Assembly (NCBI GenBank): GCA_905480125.1
Contig: CAJQPE010000006.1
Coordinates: forward strand, 1 to 64,000
Length of the DNA stretch: 64,000 bases
Direction of reading: 5' to 3'
Source of the DNA: an uncultured Flavobacteriales bacterium
GTDB lineage: Bacteria > Bacteroidota > Bacteroidia > Flavobacteriales_G > NORP312
Below the pieces are notes generated by a model. It searched no databases. It was not told the DNA's origin and saw only the letters and a list, made by a program, of their open reading frames with translations. Shown piece by piece: positions 17,218-26,836 of the stretch. Each line of letters starts with the position of its first letter. Position 1 is the stretch's first letter. The translations under genes and the position numbers were made by a program.

Positions 17218-18558
17218 CTACAACCCTCTTACCTGTTCTTTAAATTGTCGCCCTCTGTCTTCAAAATCTTCAAACAAATCGAAACTAGCGCATGCAGGAC
17301 TTAACAAAACAGTATCGCCCTTTTGGCCCAACTGATAAGCAAACTGTACCGCACCTTCCATTGAACCCGTTTCAGCAATAGAAACACCAGTATCTTTAAA
17401 CGCCTCTTTGATTTTGGTATTATCCTTCCCCAGACAAACAATTGCAGTTACTTTTTCTTTAACTACATCTTTTAAGATAGAGTAATCGTTTCCTTTATCG
17501 ACACCACCAACAATCCAAACCACGCGTGCAGGCATAGTTTCCAATGCATACCAAGTCGAGTTAATATTCGTTGCTTTGGAGTCGTTTACAAAATGGATAC
17601 CATGCACGCTTACTACTTTCTCCATTCGATGTTCTATATTTTGAAAATCGGTAAGACTATCTCTAACAACATCCTTTCGCAATTCTAAAATGCGAGACGC
17701 AACTCCCGAGGCCATTGAGTTGTAAATGTTGTGTTTGCCTTCTAATGCTAGTTTGTATATTGACATATTTAATTCCTGGTTTTGGTAATTAATTAATAAA
17801 TGTTCATTTTTTATGTATGCTCCTTGTAACTCGTTTAAATCTTGTTTTATCGTGAATGGAATAAGCTGGGCTTTGAGATCTCTTTTAGATAACTCTTTAG
17901 TAATATTTTCATCATCCAGACAATAGATGAAGTAATCTTTGGAAGATTGGTTTTGACTAATTCGAAATTTAGAATCGATATATTTCTGCATTTCATTCTC
18001 GTATCTATCGAGATGATCTGGCGTAATATTCATTAATATAGCTATGTCCGCTTTGAAACGAAACATTCCATCTAACTGAAAACTACTTAGCTCAAGCACA
18101 TAGCAATCAAAATTATCTTCTGCTACTTGCAACGCTAAACTTTTTCCGACATTACCCGCCAACCCAACATTTAAGCCTCCATTTTTAAGAATATGATATA
18201 ACAAGAGTGCTGTTGTTGTTTTACCATTGCTTCCCGTTATACAAATCATTTTAGCTTCGGTAAATCTGCTTGCAAATTCAATCTCAGAAATAACTTCAAT
18301 ACCTTTCTCAACTAACTGTTCGACCAGCAGAACTGTATCGGGTATTCCTGGACTTTTAACAACCAAATCTCCTTGAAATATTAAATCCTCAGAATGCTGC
18401 CTCTCTTCCCATTCAAGGGCAAGATTTGAAAGAACTTTTTTATACTTTTCTTTGATTCTATTTTTATCAGAAACAAATACTTTATAACCTTTTTTTAATC
18501 CTAATATAGCTGCCCCTACGCCACTTTCTCCACCACCGAGAACAACTAAATTTTTCAT
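17218..18558 (-). CDS. murD: UDP-N-acetylmuramoyl-L-alanine--D-glutamate ligase
   Basis: 446 residues, full length. Adds D-Glu to UDP-MurNAc-L-Ala. N-terminal domain with GGGESGVGAAILG (about 8-20), central ATPase with ITGSNGKTTTALLLYH (about 107-122) and NITPDHLDRY (about 184-193), C-terminal domain with NDSKATNINSTWYALE (about 326-341) and SPACASFDLFEDFEDRGRQF (about 418-437). It starts 4 bp after the mraY stop. A second, partial copy of its C-terminal domain lies 112 bp downstream. Confidence 0.97.
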   Translation of the reverse strand: MKNLVVLGGGESGVGAAILGLKKGYKVFVSDKNRIKEKYKKVLSNLALEWEERQHSEDLIFQGDLVVKSPGIPDTVLLVEQLVEKGIEVISEIEFASRFTEAKMICITGSNGKTTTALLLYHILKNGGLNVGLAGNVGKSLALQVAEDNFDCYVLELSSFQLDGMFRFKADIAILMNITPDHLDRYENEMQKYIDSKFRISQNQSSKDYFIYCLDDENITKELSKRDLKAQLIPFTIKQDLNELQGAYIKNEHLLINYQNQELNMSIYKLALEGKHNIYNSMASGVASRILELRKDVVRDSLTDFQNIEHRMEKVVSVHGIHFVNDSKATNINSTWYALETMPARVVWIVGGVDKGNDYSILKDVVKEKVTAIVCLGKDNTKIKEAFKDTGVSIAETGSMEGAVQFAYQLGQKGDTVLLSPACASFDLFEDFEDRGRQFKEQVRGL

Positions 18559-18562
18559 TTCA

Positions 18563-19813
18563 TTATCTCAATTTAAGTGTTACAACAGTTATTATTGCTA
18601 GCATAATGCCAACAATCCAAAACCGAGAAACAATTTTTGATTCATGTAGTCCTTTTTTCTGATAATGATGGTGTAGTGGAGCCATTAAGAAAATACGTTT
18701 CCCTTCGCCTAGCTTGTTTTTCGTGTACTTAAAATACCCAACTTGAACCATCACAGAAATTGTTTCAATAAAGAACACGCCGCACAATACAGGTATCAGC
18801 AGCTCTTTTCTAACTAGAATTGCGAGCGTTGCGATAATTCCTCCAATAGCAAGGCTTCCGGTATCACCCATGAAAATTTGAGCTGGATATGAATTATACC
18901 ATAAGAATCCTATGCAAGCTCCAATAAATGCAGCAACAAAAACGGTTAGCTCTCCAATATTTGGGATATACATAATATCCAAATAATCAGAAAACATTAC
19001 ATTACCAGATAGATAAACAAATACTCCAATTGTTAACATAATAATAGCAGAAGTACCTGTCGCTAATCCATCAATTCCATCTGTCAAGTTTGCCCCATTC
19101 GATACGGCCGTTATAATAAATATTACAGCTAGTACATAAATTATCCATGTGTAACTTCTTAAATCATTACTAATAAAACCAAGAACTGAGGAGTAATTAA
19201 ACTCATTATTCTTCACAAAAGGTATCGTTGTATTTGGTGACTTTCTATCTAACAAATAAGTTGTTTTCCCATCATCACTTAACACTGCACTTACTAATGA
19301 ACTGTCAACTTGAGCAATAATTTCAATTGGAATTTCAACACGTGTTTTGATAGCAGGATGGAAATAAACAGTAAGCCCAACAATTAAACCAATACCAACC
19401 TGGCCAACAATTTTGAATCGGCCAGCTAACCCTTCCTTGTTCTTTTTAAACACCTTGATATAGTCATCAGTGAAACCAATCGCACCTAACCAGAGTGTAG
19501 TAATGAGTAGTAAAATTATGTAGATATTATTAAGTTTAGCGAATAACAATGTTGGAATTACAATGGCGGCGATGATAATTAAGCCTCCCATTGTCGGTGT
19601 TCCTTGCTTCTCAATTTGACCCTCTAACCCTAAATCTCTAACTGTTTCGCCAACTTGTTTTTTAAGTAAAAAGGCTATTATTCTCTTACCAAACAACAAA
19701 CTAATTACAAGTGAAACAACTGCAGCCATCGCTGCCCTAAAAGAAATATAGCCAAATACACCAGCACCTGGTACATTCATTTCTTGAAGATATTGAAACA
19801 AGTGATATAACAT
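18563..19813 (-). CDS. mraY: Phospho-N-acetylmuramoyl-pentapeptide-transferase
   Basis: 416 residues with about ten membrane helices; forms lipid I by moving phospho-MurNAc-pentapeptide to undecaprenyl phosphate. Key motifs: GFTDDYIKV (about 107-115), [15 protein letters not shown] (about 238-252) and [11 protein letters not shown] (about 379-389). It is longer than the 360-residue E. coli enzyme because of an insert of about 55 residues (around 165-225) in an extracytoplasmic loop, a length seen in Bacteroidota MraY. The start overlaps the murE stop by one base. Confidence 0.97.
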   Translation of the reverse strand: MLYHLFQYLQEMNVPGAGVFGYISFRAAMAAVVSLVISLLFGKRIIAFLLKKQVGETVRDLGLEGQIEKQGTPTMGGLIIIAAIVIPTLLFAKLNNIYIILLLITTLWLGAIGFTDDYIKVFKKNKEGLAGRFKIVGQVGIGLIVGLTVYFHPAIKTRVEIPIEIIAQVDSSLVSAVLSDDGKTTYLLDRKSPNTTIPFVKNNEFNYSSVLGFISNDLRSYTWIIYVLAVIFIITAVSNGANLTDGIDGLATGTSAIIMLTIGVFVYLSGNVMFSDYLDIMYIPNIGELTVFVAAFIGACIGFLWYNSYPAQIFMGDTGSLAIGGIIATLAILVRKELLIPVLCGVFFIETISVMVQVGYFKYTKNKLGEGKRIFLMAPLHHHYQKKGLHESKIVSRFWIVGIMLAIITVVTLKLR

Positions 19814-21276
19814 TAACCTGTAACTATTTGAAGCATTTGTATTAAAGTTTCCTTATCATCAAATGGCGTTTTCTTTCCATTTATCTCTTGATATTTTTCA
19901 TGTCCTTTCCCTGCAACAAGAATTATGTCTCCTTCTTTCGCCATAGCACTTGCCGCTTTTATCGCTTCCTGCCTATCCGGAATTGACAAAGTCTTTTTGA
20001 AATATTGGGGGGCAACTCCTTTATGCATATCTTCGATAATTGTAGCCGGATTTTCTGTCCTAGGATTGTCTGACGTGAACACAACTTTTGTTGCCAATTC
20101 ACAAGCTATACCAGCCATTTTGGGGCGTTTATCAGCATCTCTATCCCCACCACATCCAACAACTGCAATAACTTGCTCGTTTCCTGTGCGGATATCATTA
20201 ATCGTTTTTAGAACATTCTTTAAGGCATCGGGAGTATGTGCATAGTCCACAATTCCGGTGATGTTATTTTCGGTTTTGAAATACTCGAAGCGACCCTCAA
20301 CAGAAACCAACTTACTTAAAGAAGTTAGTGCATCCATTTTATCCTCTCCTAACAAAATAGAAACTGCGTAAATAGTCAATAAATTGTAGGCGTTAAATGA
20401 ACCTATAAGCTTGGTCCAAACTTCATTATTATCGATACTTAAAACCAAACCATCGAATTGATTTTCAATGATGCGGCATTTAAAGTCTGCCATTGTTTTT
20501 AAAGCATAGGTGCTCTTCTTAGCCCTGCAATTTTGAACCATTACGTTTCCATGCACATCGTCTAGATTAATTAAAGCGAAAGCATCTTCATTTAAGTCAT
20601 CAAAAAACGCCTTCTTGGCATTAATGTAACCATCAAATGTTTTGTGATAGTCTAGGTGATCATGCGTAATATTTGTAAATACGGCCCCATCAAAATTCAA
20701 CCCAGCAATTCTATGTTGATCAATCGAATGACTGCTAACTTCCATGAAACAATAGGTACAACCTTTGCCGACCATCTCACGCAAAAGCGCATTTAGCTGC
20801 AAAGCATCTGGCGTGGTATGACTAGCAGGGATTTCCTCATTGCCAATTAGATTTCGAACCGTCGAAAGTAAACCAACCTTATAACCTAATGATTTGAACA
20901 AATCATACAATAATGTTGCTGTGGTTGTTTTCCCGTTAGTACCTGTAACGCCAACTAACTTAATTTCTTCTGATGGATTCTCATAAAAGTTAGATGCTAT
21001 AAATCCCAAAGCTCTACTACAATTTTCAACTTTTACATAAGTTATTTTACTATTTAAATTTCGTGGTAACTTTTCACAAACTATTGCAACAGAACCAACT
21101 TCTATCGCTTGATTAATAAAATTATGACCGTCAACTTGTGTCCCAGGAACTGCCACAAATAGACTTAGCTTGGTTATAGCTCTAGAATCAAAACAAATTT
21201 TTTCAATAGCTACATTCGTAGAACCGACGACCTCGTCAATGCCTGCTTTATATAATATGTCTTTTAATAACTTCAT
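19813..21276 (-). CDS. murE: UDP-MurNAc-L-Ala-D-Glu--2,6-diaminopimelate ligase
   Basis: 487 residues. P-loop [18 protein letters not shown] (about 110-127). [10 protein letters not shown] (about 153-162) contacts the UDP-tripeptide substrate. The DNPRTENP motif (about 403-410) is the signature of meso-diaminopimelate specificity, as opposed to lysine, so the wall is predicted to be DAP-type. The start codon overlaps the ftsI stop by one base. No murF follows, although many bacteria have one between murE and mraY. Confidence 0.97.
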   Translation of the reverse strand: MKLLKDILYKAGIDEVVGSTNVAIEKICFDSRAITKLSLFVAVPGTQVDGHNFINQAIEVGSVAIVCEKLPRNLNSKITYVKVENCSRALGFIASNFYENPSEEIKLVGVTGTNGKTTTATLLYDLFKSLGYKVGLLSTVRNLIGNEEIPASHTTPDALQLNALLREMVGKGCTYCFMEVSSHSIDQHRIAGLNFDGAVFTNITHDHLDYHKTFDGYINAKKAFFDDLNEDAFALINLDDVHGNVMVQNCRAKKSTYALKTMADFKCRIIENQFDGLVLSIDNNEVWTKLIGSFNAYNLLTIYAVSILLGEDKMDALTSLSKLVSVEGRFEYFKTENNITGIVDYAHTPDALKNVLKTINDIRTGNEQVIAVVGCGGDRDADKRPKMAGIACELATKVVFTSDNPRTENPATIIEDMHKGVAPQYFKKTLSIPDRQEAIKAASAMAKEGDIILVAGKGHEKYQEINGKKTPFDDKETLIQMLQIVTG

Positions 21277-23387
21277 TAAGACAATTCGAGCGTTATTTGA
21301 TCTCCAATTTCAACACGTAATCCTGGTTTTATTGACTGATATTTTATTGTTCCCTTTCCATTTATATTTACACCAAGTCCGGCATTTTCTAAAACAAAAA
21401 CGGCATCTGTAACAGCCATTCCAACAACATTTGGCACCAACCCTTTAACCACCTTTCTAACTTGAATTTCTACCGACTTAACACCCGTTTTAGTAATTGC
21501 CCATTGATTATCTATTGACTGCACATCAGTTGGCACAGCTAGCTTCTTGAAGACCTTAACTAAATCCTTTTGATTTCCGTTTTTAGAAACAGGTATTGTG
21601 TTATTTGCCATCAATTCTTGTTGTTGCAATTCCTCATGAATTTCAACACTATTAGCATAAACTTTATCCGCAATTTCTTTGAATATTGGTCCAGCAACTA
21701 AGTTTCCGTAATACACGTTGTTAGATGGGGCATTTACCACTACGATACAAGAATATTTTGGCGCTTCAGAAGGAAAATAGCCCACAAAAGATGCCTGATG
21801 ACTTACCTTAGAATCATATTTATAACCATATTTATCGTTAGCAATTTGAACTGTACCTGTTTTCCCTGCGATTTTAAAATGTGCGTTCTTCAAGTTTCTT
21901 GCTGTACCATTTTCTACAACCTCTTCAAGAAGCGGTTTTATCTTATTGATAGTAGACCTTGAACAAATCGACTCATTAATTACTTGTGTTTTAATCTTTC
22001 GAATAGTCTTTCCCCGAACCTGAACTTCATTTACAAATTTCGGCTGCACCATTCTACCATCATTAGCTATGGCATTATAAAAAGTTAGGATTTGAAGCGG
22101 TGTCATCTGCACTTCGTAACCAATCGACATCCAGGGCAGTGTTACCCCGGACCAAGATTTATCCTTGGTACTTTTAATCAATGGCTCACCCTCTCCTGCT
22201 ATTTCAACACCAAGAGATTGCTGAAGATTCATTTTATATAATCTATCCACAAAAGCCTGTGGGTTTTTAGAGTAAGCATCATTAATAACTTTAGATATTC
22301 CGATATTAGATGACACAACCAAAGCTTCACCAAACGTCATTTTTCCATGACCACCAAACTTAGAATCTGTCATTACCTGATCATAGAAATTGTAACGTCC
22401 GTTACCAGTATCTACACTATCAGTGACATTAACGAGACCTTCTTCAAGAGCAGCGATTACCGAAGCTAGCTTAAAAGTAGAGCCGGGCTCAGTACTTTCT
22501 CCTATGGCGTAATTATATTGTTCGTAATAATCTCCATCTTTTCCTCGAGATAAATTAGCAATAGCTTTTATATCGCCAGTCGAAACTTCCATCATCACTA
22601 CGCAACCATGGTCAGCATTATGCAGTTCCAGTTGCTCCAATAATGCACGCTGCGCAACATCCTGTATGTTTACATCAATTGTGGTAACAATATCACTGCC
22701 GTCTTCTGGCTCTATTTCATTATCAGCATTAAGAGGCATCCAAACACCACCGCCAATTTTTTGCATCAACCTCTTACCTTCAACACCTTTTAGCTCTGTG
22801 CGATAAGCACCCTCTAGGCCAACAGGCTTTAAACCATCTCTATCATATCCTATCGTTCGCGCTGCTAATTGTCTGAATGGCTTTTGACGTTTATTCTGTT
22901 GCATAAAAATAAAACCGCCTTTATACCGTCCTCTTTTAAAAATTGGGAACTCACGCATCTTCTTTAATTGCGTATACCTTACATTTCTCTTGATCAAATG
23001 ATACCGTGCACCATTTTCTTTAGCACCTATTAAATCCCGCTTGTATTCTGTAGCAGTTTTATCAGCAAACAACATTGAAAGGCTTATGCAGAGTGAATCG
23101 ATATTTTTATCCCACACCACATCCTTAAGTGCATCGCAATTAGGGTCAAAACGAACTTCATAAATTGGAATAGAAGTAGCTAGTAAACTACCATCTTCGG
23201 CATAGATATTTCCGCGAACAGCCTCAATGTCTTTTAGCTTAGTAGTGGTGTTTTCAGCCTTAGATATCCATTTGTCGCCCTCAACAAATTGAATATAGAC
23301 AATTCTCCCCACAATAGCCGCCCCGAAAAGACACATAAAGAAGTACACTAAGTATACACGCCACAATATGTCTTTCTTTTCTTCCAT
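21276..23387 (-). CDS. ftsI: Division transpeptidase FtsI/PBP3 with PASTA domain
   Basis: 703 residues. One membrane anchor (about 9-30), a penicillin-binding-protein dimerisation region (about 40-220), then the transpeptidase domain with active-site STFK (in GESTEPGSTFKLASV, about 296-310), SSN (about 357-359) and KTGT (about 503-506). The last 60 residues form a PASTA domain (VPNVVGMAVTDAVFVLENAG onward), which in other bacteria senses wall fragments. It crosslinks septal peptidoglycan with FtsW. It starts 5 bp after the ftsL-like stop. Confidence 0.96.
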   Translation of the reverse strand: MEEKKDILWRVYLVYFFMCLFGAAIVGRIVYIQFVEGDKWISKAENTTTKLKDIEAVRGNIYAEDGSLLATSIPIYEVRFDPNCDALKDVVWDKNIDSLCISLSMLFADKTATEYKRDLIGAKENGARYHLIKRNVRYTQLKKMREFPIFKRGRYKGGFIFMQQNKRQKPFRQLAARTIGYDRDGLKPVGLEGAYRTELKGVEGKRLMQKIGGGVWMPLNADNEIEPEDGSDIVTTIDVNIQDVAQRALLEQLELHNADHGCVVMMEVSTGDIKAIANLSRGKDGDYYEQYNYAIGESTEPGSTFKLASVIAALEEGLVNVTDSVDTGNGRYNFYDQVMTDSKFGGHGKMTFGEALVVSSNIGISKVINDAYSKNPQAFVDRLYKMNLQQSLGVEIAGEGEPLIKSTKDKSWSGVTLPWMSIGYEVQMTPLQILTFYNAIANDGRMVQPKFVNEVQVRGKTIRKIKTQVINESICSRSTINKIKPLLEEVVENGTARNLKNAHFKIAGKTGTVQIANDKYGYKYDSKVSHQASFVGYFPSEAPKYSCIVVVNAPSNNVYYGNLVAGPIFKEIADKVYANSVEIHEELQQQELMANNTIPVSKNGNQKDLVKVFKKLAVPTDVQSIDNQWAITKTGVKSVEIQVRKVVKGLVPNVVGMAVTDAVFVLENAGLGVNINGKGTIKYQSIKPGLRVEIGDQITLELS

Positions 23388-23392
23388 TGCTC

Positions 23393-23785
23393 TTACTCGA
23401 CTTCTAAAAATTCTCTGGATTTAACAACAATTTTTTTAGGTGGAGTATAAGACTCTTTCAAGCCTAGTTCTCTTTCTTCAACAATTCCAGCAATTTTGGA
23501 TTGTTTACTGATATACATCAAATCTGATTTCGTTGTGATATATTCTGAGCGCATCTCCTTCAGCTCTATAGAGGAGTTATTAATATCCCTAACGGCACTT
23601 TCGGCCCAATACCCATTCACGATATAAACTAATGCAATGAGTGACAAAAACATCAAGTAAGGCAAATGAACTACGAACTCCTCTCGAGCCAAAGCATTTC
23701 CATTAACAAGCCCAACCAAAGACTTAAAGAAATTCTGCTTCTTACCTTTTTTTGTTCTCGATTTATTTTTTACTACTCTCATCAT
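23393..23785 (-). CDS. ftsL: FtsL-like divisome protein
   Basis: 130 residues: a basic N-terminus (RVVKNKSRTKKGKK), one membrane helix (about 43-63, LPYLMFLSLIALVYIVNGYWA) and a periplasmic helical/coiled-coil part (about 65-110, ELKEMRSEYITTKSDLMYI). FtsL sequences are poorly conserved; the call rests on size, layout and position between rsmH and ftsI. The start overlaps the rsmH stop by 4 bp. Confidence 0.8.
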   Translation of the reverse strand: MMRVVKNKSRTKKGKKQNFFKSLVGLVNGNALAREEFVVHLPYLMFLSLIALVYIVNGYWAESAVRDINNSSIELKEMRSEYITTKSDLMYISKQSKIAGIVEERELGLKESYTPPKKIVVKSREFLEVE

Positions 23786-24702
23786 AGCTTTTCTGCTATT
23801 CTTAGTTTTGCGCTGCGAGCGCGATTATTTACTTTCAACTCCTCATTCGAAGGAGTAATTACCTTATTATTTATTGCTTTAAATGGCTTTATAACATTTC
23901 CGAAAAAGTCTTGCTCAATCATTCCTTTAAAATTCCCCGACTTGATGAAGTTTTTTACCAACCTGTCTTCCAAAGAATGGTATGACATTATCACCAACCT
24001 TCCGCCTGGCTTTAACACTTCGGCACTTTGCTTTAAAAAATCTTGCAAAACATTCATCTCGTCATTCACTTCAATACGCAATGCTTGAAAAACCTGCGCT
24101 AAATACTGAGATGGCTTCCTCTTATCAATGCAATCAGCAATCATTTCTTTAAACTGAAACACTGACTTAATATTCTCAGAAGACCTTGCGCTCAAGATGG
24201 TTGAAACTAAACGACCCAAACTCCTTATCTCTCCGTAAGTGCGAAATATTCGATACAAATCATCTTCCGAATACTCATTCAAGATTATTGATGCCGTCAA
24301 CTTCGACCTCTGATCCATGCGCATATCCAAATCAGCATCAAACCGAATTGAAAAACCTCTATCTGGAATATCAAACTGATGAGAAGAAACACCTAAATCT
24401 CCAAGAACACCGTTAACTTTGTTACAACCCAACAAACGCAAATTGTTTTTCAAGTATTTAAAGTTTTGCGGAACTAAATTGAATTTATTGTCTTCTGGGA
24501 CATTCTTTAGCGCATCAGCATCTTGATCAAAAGCAATCAAACGCCCCGAAACTAGTTTTTCGAGAATCGCTCGAGAATGACCTCCACCTCCAAAAGTTAC
24601 ATCAACATAGATTCCAGAAGGATCAATCAACAAACCATTTAAACAATCATGTAAAAGAACGGGTAAATGATATTCTCTGCTACTCATCTCCAAATGAAAC
24701 AT
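23782..24702 (-). CDS. rsmH: 16S rRNA (cytosine-1402-N4)-methyltransferase
   Basis: About 306 residues. Methylates C1402 in the ribosomal P site. N-terminal YHLPVLLHDCLNGL, SAM-binding VDVTFGGGGHSRAIL (about 33-47), FDQDADAL (about 59-66), GVLGDLGVSSHQFD (about 98-111), DRGFSIRFDADLDMRMD (about 114-130) and C-terminal SYHSLEDRLVK are all classic. The start is uncertain: an ATG at 24702 lies nine bases after an AGGAGG (24712-24717), while an ATG at 24687 fits homologue N-termini better but has GGAG touching it. Either way the gene begins inside mraZ. Confidence 0.95.
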   Translation of the reverse strand: MFHLEMSSREYHLPVLLHDCLNGLLIDPSGIYVDVTFGGGGHSRAILEKLVSGRLIAFDQDADALKNVPEDNKFNLVPQNFKYLKNNLRLLGCNKVNGVLGDLGVSSHQFDIPDRGFSIRFDADLDMRMDQRSKLTASIILNEYSEDDLYRIFRTYGEIRSLGRLVSTILSARSSENIKSVFQFKEMIADCIDKRKPSQYLAQVFQALRIEVNDEMNVLQDFLKQSAEVLKPGGRLVIMSYHSLEDRLVKNFIKSGNFKGMIEQDFFGNVIKPFKAINNKVITPSNEELKVNNRARSAKLRIAEKL

Positions 24703-25141
24703 CACCCATAACCTCCTCTGCTAAAGCTTCGATATCTATATCTTCACTCATCGCATTGGTGCGTTTGGATTTATTCCAAATCTCGATAACACCCCCACTG
24801 CCAACCACAGCAACTTCCTTAGCAATTTCTGCGCTTGAAGCTAATGGCTTCGGCACTAAAAAGCGACCGACACCATCAAGAGAAACTGGAGTCGCACCGC
24901 CCATGACACGCCTAACAAAATCATCATTCTTCTTAATCAAGCGATTCAATCTTCGAAGACCATGATTTAATTTCTCCCACTCGCCAATCGGATACACAAC
25001 AAGACAATCAGCATGGAGGTTCCGATTCACTACAAAACCTTTTTCAGCCTCTGTACCTAGCTGCTTTTTTAAGCCAGCAGGAAACATGAATCGCCCTTTG
25101 CTATCAATCTTACAGTCGTATTCGCCCAGTAGGTTTATCAT
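24680..25141 (-). CDS. mraZ: MraZ, transcriptional regulator of the dcw operon
   Basis: 153 residues with two SpoVT/AbrB-like half-domains, each with the conserved D-x-x-x-R: DSKGRFMFP (about 12-20) and DGVGRFLVP (about 90-98). MraZ forms a ring and represses its own dcw operon in E. coli and Mycoplasma. It is first in the cluster and overlaps rsmH. Three 10-bp direct repeats sit 43-72 bp upstream of its ATG and are the likely binding site. Confidence 0.95.
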   Translation of the reverse strand: MINLLGEYDCKIDSKGRFMFPAGLKKQLGTEAEKGFVVNRNLHADCLVVYPIGEWEKLNHGLRRLNRLIKKNDDFVRRVMGGATPVSLDGVGRFLVPKPLASSAEIAKEVAVVGSGGVIEIWNKSKRTNAMSEDIDIEALAEEVMGDVSFGDE

Positions 25142-25183
25142 TCACTAATAATTGAGGGTAAAAGTAGAAAGAATATGACACAA

Positions 25184-25213
25184 TTTACCACTGTTTACCA
25201 CTTTATACCACTT
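25184..25213 (-). promoter_or_regulatory. Putative MraZ operator: three 10-bp direct repeats
   Basis: On the minus strand AGTGGTA occurs three times with exact 10-bp spacing (cores at 25206-25212, 25196-25202, 25186-25192), inside units like AAGTGGTATA. Known MraZ sites are short G-rich direct repeats at one helical turn in dcw promoters (AAAGTGG-like in Mycoplasma, TGGGN in E. coli). A relaxed -7 match (TAAATTG, 25182-25188) overlaps the last unit, which would suit repression. Confidence 0.7.
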
Positions 25214-25400
25214 TTGTTGAAAACTTTTTAACGAATGATGATTTTAAAGGTTTCAGAAAAACCAATAAAACGAGTGGCAGCAGGGAATTGATCGTTTAAA
25301 TAAGCAATAGAAAAAAGTGGGAGTTATTAACTTCGTTTTAAACATGTACCTGTTCAAAGTCAGTTCCCCTTAATGGGTGTTTTCATAATACTTTTTTAAC

Positions 25401-25408
25401 TAAATTTG
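25401..25408 (+). promoter_or_regulatory. Putative -7 element TAAATTTG for the hydrolase-engB unit
   Basis: Perfect TAnnTTTG 20 bases before the ATG at 25429. The -33 position lacks a TTG (GTGTTTTC instead). Confidence 0.5.
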
Positions 25409-25428
25409 GCGCACCTGTTAGTTAGTCA

Positions 25429-26190
25429 ATGGAATTAAAAATCAAAGAAGAAGGAGGGTTTAAATACTTAGAGAAGGGCACAGGACCAGTGATTGTCGTT
25501 CTTCATGGTTTGTTTGGTGCGCTAAGTAACTTCAAAGATGTTGTTGAACATTTCTGCTCAAGCTATACGGTTGTTATTCCGATGATGCCGATTTATGAGC
25601 TTCCAGTAATTAACACAAATGTTAAAAATTTAACCAAATTCATCCATGATTTTATTGAATTTAAAGGGTATGAAAAAGTGAACCTACTTGGTAATTCCTT
25701 AGGCGGTCATGTTGGTCTAGTATACACTACGAAGCACTTAAGTTCAGTAAACTCATTGACCCTTACAGGTAGTTCTGGATTATATGAAAATGCTATGGGC
25801 GGATCTTTCCCAAGAAGAGAAGATTACGATTATATTAAGGAGAAAGTTGGCCTAACATTTTTTGATCCAAAACATGCCACTAAAGAATTAGTTGATGAAT
25901 GTTATGAAATTGTTAATGACAGAGCAAGTGCGTTGCGAACATTAGCTCTCGCTAAATCCGCAATAAGGCACAATGTAGCTAAAGATTTACCTGCGTTAAA
26001 TATTCCAGTCTGCTTAATTTGGGGAAAAAATGACACAATTACTCCGCCTGAAGTAGCTGAAGAATTTAAAGAACTTCTGCCAAAAGCAGATTTATTTTGG
26101 ATAGACGAATGTGGTCATGCACCGATGATGGAGCAGCCGCAGGAGTTCAATACTTTATATAGTACCTGGCTAAATAAACAACACCCTTAA
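25429..26190 (+). CDS. Alpha/beta-fold hydrolase
   Basis: 253 residues, no signal peptide. Oxyanion segment VVLHGLFGALSNF (about 24-36), nucleophile elbow LGNSLGGHVG (about 89-98; Ser in GNSLGG), a likely catalytic Asp in WGKNDTITP (about 199-207) and His in ECGHAPMMEQP (about 225-235). This is the complete Ser-Asp-His set of the family, related to esterases and C-C hydrolases such as MhpC/BphD. The substrate is unknown. It lies 40 bp before engB and may share its transcript. Confidence 0.88.
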   Translation: MELKIKEEGGFKYLEKGTGPVIVVLHGLFGALSNFKDVVEHFCSSYTVVIPMMPIYELPVINTNVKNLTKFIHDFIEFKGYEKVNLLGNSLGGHVGLVYTTKHLSSVNSLTLTGSSGLYENAMGGSFPRREDYDYIKEKVGLTFFDPKHATKELVDECYEIVNDRASALRTLALAKSAIRHNVAKDLPALNIPVCLIWGKNDTITPPEVAEEFKELLPKADLFWIDECGHAPMMEQPQEFNTLYSTWLNKQHP

Positions 26191-26230
26191 TCCATTACTA
26201 TCTTCTTGCCTTTTTATATAGGATGTTCAA

Positions 26231-26836
26231 ATGAAAATAACCACCGCCACATTTCTAAAAAGCAGTGCAGAGGCTGACAAATGTCCAAAACCAGACAAAC
26301 CCGAATACGCTTTTATAGGAAGGTCTAACGTTGGGAAATCTTCATTAATCAACATGATGACCAACAAAAAGGCGTTGGCCAAAATTTCTAGCCGGCCTGG
26401 AAAAACGCAACTTATTAATCACTTTACGATTAATGAAAAATGGTTTATGGTTGACCTACCGGGATACGGTTTTGCGAAAGTCTCAAAAAAAGATAAAGAC
26501 AAATGGGTTGGTTTCACAAACACCTATCTGCTGGGCAGAATAAACTTAATGAGTCTATTTGTATTAATTGATTCAAGACACTCTCCACAAAAAATAGATT
26601 TAGAATTTATGGAGTGGTTAGCCGTTAACCAAATTTCATTTGCCATTGTTTTTACAAAAATAGATAAGTTGACAGATAATAACTTCGGTAAAAATATGGA
26701 GGTTTATAAAACCCGTTTACTGCAAGACTGGGAAATATTACCTAAAACATTTTACACCTCTTCTTCTCACAGAATTGGAGCGGAAGAAATTCTAAACTAT
26801 ATTGAAGAAACTAACAGCTTGTTTCAACTACCTTAA
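26231..26836 (+). CDS. engB: Ribosome biogenesis GTP-binding protein EngB (YihA/YsxC)
   Basis: 201 residues, usual length. GTPase motifs in order: G1 GRSNVGKSSLIN (about 30-41), G2 region SSRPGKTQLINHF (about 53-65), G3 VDLPGYGFA (about 74-82), G4 FTKIDK (about 141-146) and G5 TSS (about 176-178). It helps assemble the 50S subunit. Its last nine bases overlap the convergent PKD-protein gene. Confidence 0.97.
   Translation: MKITTATFLKSSAEADKCPKPDKPEYAFIGRSNVGKSSLINMMTNKKALAKISSRPGKTQLINHFTINEKWFMVDLPGYGFAKVSKKDKDKWVGFTNTYLLGRINLMSLFVLIDSRHSPQKIDLEFMEWLAVNQISFAIVFTKIDKLTDNNFGKNMEVYKTRLLQDWEILPKTFYTSSSHRIGAEEILNYIEETNSLFQLP

Larger units (their letters stand above)
25142..25428. other. Divergent control region between mraZ and the hydrolase gene
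   Basis: 287 bp with no gene. It contains the MraZ repeats near mraZ and a perfect TAAATTTG at 25401-25408 for the rightward hydrolase gene. Two further AGTGG-type sequences in the opposite orientation (25273-25279 and 25316-25322) are not in phase with the array. Confidence 0.6.
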
